Source: Ruminiclostridium sp. (lineage in GTDB: Bacteria > Bacillota_A > Clostridia > Oscillospirales > Oscillospiraceae). From it: a stretch of DNA of 19,147 bases. The notes beneath the pieces were generated by a model. It was given only the letters and a program-made list of their open reading frames with translations, was not told where the DNA came from and did no database searches. The position numbers and the translations under genes were made by a program. The stretch lies in NCBI GenBank assembly GCA_017521345.1, contig JAFXCU010000044.1, positions 1 through 19,147 of the forward strand, read 5' to 3'. Shown piece after piece: positions 14,763 through 19,147 of this stretch (within the stretch, counting starts at the first letter, position 1; every line of letters starts with the position of its first letter).

Positions 14763-14841
14763 TGGGCGGATGAAGGCATCCGCCCCTACAGAAAAGTGCG
14801 TGAATCCAAGCTATTGTAGGGGCCGATGCCCACATCGGCCC
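14763..14841. repeat. Dispersed double-hairpin intergenic repeat (TGTAGGGGC family), copy 2
   Basis: The left hairpin is GGGCGGATG-aagg-CATCCGCCC (14764-14785), followed by CTACA. The right hairpin is TGTAGGGGCCGATG-ccca-CATCGGCCC (14815-14841). Compared with copy 1 (2870-2957), the loops AAGG and CCCA keep their left and right places while the CGG and CCG stem cores are exchanged. It fills the gap between the MurE-ArgB fusion and the M16 peptidase; no promoter was recognised beside it. Confidence 0.8.
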
Positions 14842-14885
14842 GACTGCCTGCGTTTTATTACTATCCACAAGGAGAAACTTTCAAT

Positions 14886-16136
14886 ATGGTCCACATCGAA
14901 ACCCTTCCCAACGGGGTGCGCATCGTAACAGAGAAAATGGATACCGTCCGGTCTGTGTCCCTGGGCATCTGGGTGGGGGGCGGCTCCCGGGAGGAGACCC
15001 CCCAGGAATCCGGTGCGGCCCACTTCATTGAGCACATGCTCTTCAAGGGCACCGAGCACCGCTCCGCCGCCGACATCGCCCGGGAGACCGATGCCATCGG
15101 CGGCCAGATGAACGCCTTCACCACCAAGGAGTGCACCTGTTTCTACGGCCGGGTCCTGGACGACCACCTGCCCCAGGCTCTGGACATCCTGTGGGACATG
15201 GTCTACTGCTCCTCCTTCACCCAGAAGGCGGTGGAGACCGAGCGGGGGGTCATCCTGGAAGAGATCGACATGTACGAGGACACCCCCGACGACCTGTGCG
15301 CCGAAAAGCTCTTTGCCCAGGTCTTTGGGGACAGCGCCCTGGCCCGGCCCATCCTGGGTACCCCTGAGACCCTGGAGACCATGACCGGGGAGTCCCTCCG
15401 GGACTTCCACCGCCGCCACTACCGGGCGGACAACACGGTGGTCTCCCTCTGCGGCAGCTACCGGGAGGAAGACTTAGCGGAGATCCGCCGCCGGTTCTCC
15501 ACCCTGGAGGCCGGGACCCCTGCCCAGCTGCCCCAGGCAGCCTATACCCCCGGCTTTGTGGCCACGGCCAAGCCCATCGAGCAGAACCATCTGCTGCTGG
15601 CCTTCCCCGGCCTGACCTATCACTCCCCCCGGCGCTTCGCCCTCCAGACCCTCTCCGCCATCCTGGGCGGCGGGGTGTCCTCCCGCCTCTTCCAGGAGGT
15701 CCGGGAGAAGCAGGGCCTGTGCTACTCTGTCTACTCCTACGGAGCCGGCCACGCCGACACCGGCGTGTACTGCATCTATGTGGCCCTGAACCGGGACACC
15801 GAGCAGCAGGCCCTGGAGACCATCCGCCGGGTGGTTACGGAGTTCACCGAGAACGGCCCCACCGATGAGGAACTCTCCCGTGCCCGGGAGCAGTCCAAGG
15901 CCAACGTGGTCATGGGCATGGAGTCCACCCAGAGCCGCATGAGCCACTCCGGCCGGTCCCTCCTGTTCACCGACAAGATCCTGTCTGCAGAGGACATCCT
16001 GGGGGCCTACGACGCCGTCACCCGGGAGGACGTCATGTCCCTGGCAAGAGAGATCTTCGACTGGGACCAGGTCTCCCTGTCCGCCGTGGGCCAGGTCCGG
16101 GACGTGGAGGAGTACAAGGAAATCTTATTAGGGTAA
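14886..16136 (+). CDS. M16 family zinc metallopeptidase (processing-peptidase-like)
   Basis: A 416-residue, probably cytoplasmic peptidase of the pitrilysin/insulinase family, in the size class of the B. subtilis MlpA-type and mitochondrial processing peptidase beta-type proteins. The inverted zinc motif HFIEH is at 46-50 (H46, E49, H50) and the third ligand is E125 or E126 in VILEEIDMYEDTPDD. The N-domain opens with LPNGVRIVTEKM, and the C-domain carries ILGGGVSSRLFQEVREKQGLCYSVYS, the R/Y substrate-binding stretch. No signal peptide is seen. ATG 14886 has AAGGAG about 12 bases upstream; an earlier in-frame ATG (14826) lies in the repeat and is rejected. It ends just before a strong terminator. 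The substrate is unknown; the active site looks intact. Confidence 0.93.
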   Translation: MVHIETLPNGVRIVTEKMDTVRSVSLGIWVGGGSREETPQESGAAHFIEHMLFKGTEHRSAADIARETDAIGGQMNAFTTKECTCFYGRVLDDHLPQALDILWDMVYCSSFTQKAVETERGVILEEIDMYEDTPDDLCAEKLFAQVFGDSALARPILGTPETLETMTGESLRDFHRRHYRADNTVVSLCGSYREEDLAEIRRRFSTLEAGTPAQLPQAAYTPGFVATAKPIEQNHLLLAFPGLTYHSPRRFALQTLSAILGGGVSSRLFQEVREKQGLCYSVYSYGAGHADTGVYCIYVALNRDTEQQALETIRRVVTEFTENGPTDEELSRAREQSKANVVMGMESTQSRMSHSGRSLLFTDKILSAEDILGAYDAVTREDVMSLAREIFDWDQVSLSAVGQVRDVEEYKEILLG

Positions 16137-16140
16137 ATAA

Positions 16141-16175
16141 AAAAAGAACCTTCCGGCTGGAAGGTTCTTTTTTTC
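16141..16175. terminator. Strong bidirectional intrinsic terminator after the M16 peptidase
   Basis: AGAACCTTCC (16145-16154) pairs with GGAAGGTTCT (16159-16168) around GGCT. It is followed by a T-run on the plus strand and, because of the A-run on the left, also on the minus strand. It separates the plus-strand genes from the convergent minus-strand operon. Confidence 0.92.
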
Positions 16176-16185
16176 GTGTTCGAGC

Positions 16186-16336
16186 AAAGGCTCCCCTTTA
16201 GAGGGGAGCTGGCAGCCGTCAGGCTGACTGAGGGGTGTGATCCTGCGATAGAATTGTCGTACCGGTACGACAACATACCCTTTGACCCCGCACCCCTCCG
16301 CCCCTTCGGGGCACCTCCCCTCACAGGGGAGGCATA
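16186..16336. repeat. Palindromic MITE-like element with a perfect central palindrome
   Basis: About 150 bp between two convergent genes. The left arm starts AAAGGCTCCCC...GAGGGGAGCTGGC...GAGGGGTG. The right arm, read on the opposite strand, gives GCCTCCCCTGTGAGGGGAGGTGCC...GAGGGGTG, so the two arms are imperfect inverted copies of roughly 55 bases. The centre is a perfect 20-bp palindrome, TTGTCGTACC followed by its complement (16254-16273). There is no coding capacity, consistent with a non-autonomous mobile element. The AAGGCTCCCC/GGGGAG motif is, to my knowledge, widespread in gut Clostridia. Confidence 0.8.
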
Positions 16337-16346
16337 GCGCTTTCGA

Positions 16347-16904
16347 TCAATACGGCTTACACAAAATCTCGTGGATGTGGGTGGCCAGCACGTTGGCGGA
16401 GTAGTTGGGGGTGATGATGCAGGCGGCGTCGGAGCCCCAGGAGGACCCGCCCACGGCTACCACGGGCTTGCCGTAGTCAATGGCCCCGCAGTCCAGGGCC
16501 ATGATGGAGATCTCGGTGCAGACCTTCACGCCCTCCCCGAACATCCGCAGGGCGGCGGCCATGATCTCCACGGGGGAGACCCCGCCGAACTTCTTGCTGA
16601 TGCCCCGCTCGGCGCCGGACAGGGCATGGGCGGCGGTGACCAGGGTGACACCGCTGTCCCGGAGGAACTGGGCGGTCTCCTCGGGCATATCGTTGACGCC
16701 GGGCTCCTCCATGCCGAACACATGGCGGACCACCACCAGCTTGTTGGGGAAGTTCTTCTCCTTGGCCAGGGCCACCAGTTTTTTGGCGGTTTCCCCGGTG
16801 GAGGAGGCCAGGACCAGGTCCAGGCCACGGTCCCGGGCGGTGTCCAGGGCCAGGTTCAGGGTGGCGTCGGTGTTGACCCCGCCCACAGTTTCATAGACGA
16901 TCAT
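16347..16904 (-). CDS. Stand-alone pyruvate kinase C-terminal (alpha/beta) domain protein
   Basis: A 185-residue protein equivalent to the C-terminal regulatory domain of pyruvate kinase without the catalytic barrel. Visible features are the opening VYETVGGVNTDATLNLALDTARDRG, LVLASSTGETAKKLVALAKE (31-50), LVVVRHVFGMEEPG (56-69), the HALSGAERGISKKFGG stretch (93-108), and a glycine-rich end AVGGSSWGSDAACIITP (150-166). Such free-standing PK_C proteins occur in Firmicutes and archaea; their function is not established to my knowledge, and pyruvate kinase activity is not expected. It starts at ATG 16904 with AAAGGAG upstream, only 13 bases after the helicase-loader stop, so it is the last gene of that operon. 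Confidence 0.85.
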   Translation of the reverse strand: MIVYETVGGVNTDATLNLALDTARDRGLDLVLASSTGETAKKLVALAKEKNFPNKLVVVRHVFGMEEPGVNDMPEETAQFLRDSGVTLVTAAHALSGAERGISKKFGGVSPVEIMAAALRMFGEGVKVCTEISIMALDCGAIDYGKPVVAVGGSSWGSDAACIITPNYSANVLATHIHEILCKPY

Positions 16905-16917
16905 AGGAAGGCTCCTT

Positions 16918-17922
16918 TCAGCCCCGCTGCTTCTTCAGCAGACGGATGTCCTGGCCCACGAAGGGCAGGGTGTGGTATTCCCCCTCCAGCCGGGAGGCCA
17001 CCTGGGGGGTGTACCGCTGGCGGAGACTGTTCATGTCCAGGTTGGAGGAGATGACCGTGTGCTTGCCCTCCACCAGACGGGTGTTGATGACCTCGTACAG
17101 GGCGGCCTGGACGAAGGGGGTGGTGAACTCGCTGCCCAGGTCGTCCAAAATCAGCAGGTCGCAGGTGAGGTAACGGCGGGCGTCGGCCTCGGCCTGACGG
17201 ATCTCCTCCCCGTCTTTGGCGAACTTCCGGGTCTCGAACCGGGAGAAGATGTTGGCCGCCGTGTCGTACACCACGGAATAGCCCTTTTCCGAGACCACCC
17301 GGGCCATGCAGGCGGACAGGAAGGTCTTGCCCAGACCGGGCTTTCCTGTGAGGAAGAGGTTCTTCTGGGCCACGGTGCCGAAGTGCTCGGCGTAGTTCCG
17401 GCAGATGGTCAGCACCCGTTCCATGTGCTCCCGGGGGGACCGCTTCAGGTCGGGCCAGAGTTCCCGGTCGTAGTAGTCCAGGCGGAAGGTCTCGAAGGAC
17501 TGCTCTCCCAGGTTCAGCAGGGAGGACAGGCTCTTGATCTGCTCCTCCTGGCAGAGGGCTTTCAGACAGCCGCACATGGTGGAACCCCGCCAGCCCCGGT
17601 CGCTGCACAGGGGGCAGTAGGGGAGGTTGTCCAGGGCGTCAGGGCCGTACCCGGCCTGGGCCAGGAGGGCGGCCTGCTCGTCCTGGAGGGCCAGGTTCTC
17701 CCGGCGGAGAGCCGCCAGGGCGGCCTGTCCGTCCAGCCCCTTCCGCAGGGAGGCCGCCAGGATCTTGGGGGCGGTCTGCCGGAGGAGGCGGTCGATCTCC
17801 CCGGTGCGGGGGAGTTTTTGATAGATCTCCCGGCGGAGGGTGTCCCGCTGGGCCTGATGGGCCTCCTGGGCTTGTTTCAGTCGGGCCTCTGCCCGGGCGA
17901 TGATCTCTTCGCTGTATGCCAT
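16918..17922 (-). CDS. DnaI/DnaC-type AAA+ helicase loader
   Basis: An ATPase that loads the replicative helicase onto DNA; 334 residues. A helical, charged N-terminal region (1-95) is followed by a zinc-binding cluster CPLC...CGC with cysteines at 103, 106, 117 and 119. The AAA+ domain has Walker A GKPGLGKT (193-200), Walker B LLILDDLGSE (256-265), sensor 1 ISSNLD (291-296) and a probable arginine finger in VASRLEG (308-314). The ribosome binding site AAAGGAGGGG overlaps the last codons of the upstream DnaD-like gene, whose stop lies three bases before this start, so translation is probably coupled. The pairing with a DnaD-like protein matches the primosome loaders of Firmicutes. A phage origin is possible for such loaders, but no phage genes are near. 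Confidence 0.92.
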   Translation of the reverse strand: MAYSEEIIARAEARLKQAQEAHQAQRDTLRREIYQKLPRTGEIDRLLRQTAPKILAASLRKGLDGQAALAALRRENLALQDEQAALLAQAGYGPDALDNLPYCPLCSDRGWRGSTMCGCLKALCQEEQIKSLSSLLNLGEQSFETFRLDYYDRELWPDLKRSPREHMERVLTICRNYAEHFGTVAQKNLFLTGKPGLGKTFLSACMARVVSEKGYSVVYDTAANIFSRFETRKFAKDGEEIRQAEADARRYLTCDLLILDDLGSEFTTPFVQAALYEVINTRLVEGKHTVISSNLDMNSLRQRYTPQVASRLEGEYHTLPFVGQDIRLLKKQRG

Positions 17923-17925
17923 GGG

Positions 17926-18879
17926 TCACCCCTCCTTTCCGGGGAATGTGTTGATGTCGGCCAGCATCCGGTCCATATCGCTGGTGGAGATGGGGGAAGC
18001 CTCAGGCTGCTGCCCCCGCTTGGGGAAGCTGGGCTTCCGGCGGGCCTCGGCGGCCTCGATGTCGGCCACGGTTTTCAGCCCCTGGTTGTGCCAGCTGGTG
18101 AGGATGCCGTTCATGTAGCTCCAGCGGAACTTGTCGTTCTGCTTGGCCATCTGGAAGACCGTCCGCTCATAGGCCAGGCGGAGGACCTCGTCGGAGAATC
18201 CCAGGTCGATCCAGGTGTGGAGGTAGGCCTCCTCCTGGGGAACGGGGTCCCGGCCGGTGATGCCCAGGATGGCCAGGATCTCCACCCCACGGGTGCCCAG
18301 CCTTTGCTGGCGCTGGAGGTAGGAATCGGCGGCGTCCAGGGTGAGAACGCCTGCCTTGTACCACTTGTTGGCCTCCCGCTTGATCTGGGGCAGGGTGGGC
18401 TTGCGGCCCGGGCCGTACTTCCGGGCGCTGACCTCGGCGCACCAGCCCACCAGGGTGAGGACCACCTCCGGGGGCATGGCCAGATGGTCGTGGATGAGCA
18501 GGAGGGGTTTCAGGTCGGCAGGGGAGAGGACCTTCCCCAGCATCCGTTCCACCTCGGGCACCAGGGCGGCAAAGCCCCCGCCGTTGGTGAGAGCGGCAGT
18601 CACGTCCTGGGAGGTGTACTCGGGGGGACGGTCGTCCTCCAGCTTCTTCTCGGGGGCGGTTTTGACCGGCTCGGTGGGGTCGGCCAGCTTCATGACCACC
18701 AAGGCCTGGTGGGCCTTCTCCAGCCGGTCGGCCTGCCAGTGCAGGGTGGAGGCGTCCTTGCCTGCCAGCATACACAGGTAGAGGAGGGCGGCGTCACCGT
18801 TGTCGGCTGCCAGGAGCCGGTCCGCCGCCTTCCGGTGGAGGGATATGATGTTGCCGGGTAAGAGCAGGCCGTTGGACAT
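17926..18879 (-). CDS. DnaD domain (DnaB_2) primosome protein
   Basis: A DNA-remodelling replication-initiation protein of 317 residues. Two helical repeats of the DnaB_2 type lie at about 105-175 and 195-270. The second ends in YMNGILTSWHNQGLKT (255-270), the family's YxxxILxxW signature. The N-terminal part up to residue 65 is helical; an acidic/proline linker (68-88) follows. The start is ATG 18879 with a perfect AAAGGAGG seven bases upstream; a TTG six codons earlier would overlap this site. The gene is first in an operon with the helicase loader and the PK_C protein. In Firmicutes, DnaD/DnaB-like proteins help place the loader and helicase at the origin or at stalled forks. Confidence 0.9.
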   Translation of the reverse strand: MSNGLLLPGNIISLHRKAADRLLAADNGDAALLYLCMLAGKDASTLHWQADRLEKAHQALVVMKLADPTEPVKTAPEKKLEDDRPPEYTSQDVTAALTNGGGFAALVPEVERMLGKVLSPADLKPLLLIHDHLAMPPEVVLTLVGWCAEVSARKYGPGRKPTLPQIKREANKWYKAGVLTLDAADSYLQRQQRLGTRGVEILAILGITGRDPVPQEEAYLHTWIDLGFSDEVLRLAYERTVFQMAKQNDKFRWSYMNGILTSWHNQGLKTVADIEAAEARRKPSFPKRGQQPEASPISTSDMDRMLADINTFPGKEG

Positions 18880-18918
18880 ACTGCCGCCTCCTTTCAAAAT
18901 CAGATAGAGTAGACTTTT

Positions 18919-18947
18919 ATTCTACAGGAAAATCAGGCTTTCGTAAA
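18919..18947 (-). promoter_or_regulatory. Putative sigma-A promoter of the dnaD-loader-PK_C operon
   Basis: Read on the minus strand: TTTACG (18947-18942), a 17-base spacer, then TAGAAT (18924-18919). This gives a leader of about 35 bases before the dnaD-like start. The spacing is optimal and the -10 close to consensus. Confidence 0.55.
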
Positions 18948-19023
18948 GGGGATTTTGTCCTAGGTGTTTGGGATCTCTGCCGTATAAGTGTCCTCCCCAT
19001 GGGTCTCCTCCTGACCCTTCCCC

Positions 19024-19053
19024 TTGACAGTGTACGCAAACATGATTTATGAT
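19024..19053 (+). promoter_or_regulatory. Putative sigma-A promoter of the gene entering at the right edge
   Basis: A perfect -35 TTGACA (19024-19029), an 18-base spacer and -10 TATGAT (19048-19053). The leader would be about 60 bases. Together with the minus-strand promoter it makes this 240-base AT-rich gap a divergent promoter region. Confidence 0.65.
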
Positions 19054-19119
19054 AAAGGGTATCTCATGATTAAATTGGGTCAGTAGGCCCATTTCCAATA
19101 TACGACAAGGAGAAATCCC

Positions 19120-19147
19120 ATGGCAAAAACCAAGCAGGAATACGGCA
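19120..19147 (+). CDS. Start of an unidentified gene, possibly a type II topoisomerase B subunit
   Basis: Only nine full codons are visible, reading MAKTKQEYG. ATG 19120 has AAGGAG (19107-19112) upstream and a good promoter. Several clostridial GyrB/ParE-like proteins begin with a similar lysine-rich leader followed by Y(G/D), which suggests that family. Nine residues cannot prove it. That a coding sequence starts here is much more certain than what it encodes. Confidence 0.5.

Noticed and set aside
773..16336. CRISPR array
   Set aside because: Repeats are few, long, palindromic and scattered between genes, with no regular spacers and no cas genes.
16972..18861. A 629-residue plus-strand open frame opposite the DnaD and helicase-loader genes
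   Set aside because: It is the GC shadow of two genes with clear motifs, good ribosome binding sites and a promoter on the minus strand.

Overview
The window is about 19 kb of GC-rich chromosomal DNA from a Gram-positive, low-GC-phylum bacterium (Firmicutes/Bacillota). It is most likely a gut Clostridia member of the Oscillospiraceae/Ruminococcaceae type. Reasons: a single-chain glycyl-tRNA synthetase, a bifunctional Rel enzyme with an RxKD motif, LtaS-like polymerases, DnaD- and DnaI-type helicase loaders, strong AAAGGAG ribosome binding sites, and abundant palindromic intergenic repeats of the kind seen in that family. The genus cannot be fixed from the sequence. I saw no tRNA or rRNA gene, CRISPR array, transposase or phage gene.

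Layout. Plus strand: 3' end of glyQS (1-771); two tandem LtaS-type membrane phosphoglycerol-transferase-like proteins (966-2831 and 3028-4812); a 347-base non-coding stretch with small hairpins, a terminator and a putative promoter; recJ (5160-7268); rel (7379-9613); then a three-gene set: ATP-grasp ligase of the D-aspartate ligase type (9879-11087), aspartate/glutamate racemase (11281-11988) and an in-frame MurE-ArgB fusion (12363-14729). An M16 zinc peptidase (14886-16136) follows, ending in a strong bidirectional terminator. Minus strand: dnaD-like (18879-17926), dnaI/dnaC-like loader (17922-16918) and a stand-alone pyruvate-kinase C-domain protein (16904-16347), apparently one operon from a promoter near 18920-18947. 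The last 28 bases start a plus-strand gene with its own promoter, possibly a type II topoisomerase B subunit.

The most interesting protein content is the ligase-racemase-MurE/ArgB set. Racemase makes D-Asp, an ATP-grasp ligase would attach it to a peptidoglycan precursor side chain, and a MurE-like ligase without the DNPR signature of diaminopimelate-adding enzymes would add the third stem residue. In the same polypeptide sits a complete acetylglutamate-kinase domain, an enzyme of ornithine/arginine synthesis. I infer a dedicated module for a D-Asp-bridged, Lys- or Orn-containing wall, with the kinase perhaps coupling ornithine supply to MurE. This is a hypothesis.

The most interesting non-coding content is a family of five copies (three direct, two inverted) of a roughly 165-185 bp element with four successive hairpins and a conserved CTCTGCGAGG-like tail. 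Stem sequences differ from copy to copy while both arms stay complementary. Other dispersed palindromic families are present: two TGTAGGGGC double hairpins with exchanged stems, one 150-bp palindromic MITE-like element, and a TGAAATT-spaced hairpin array.
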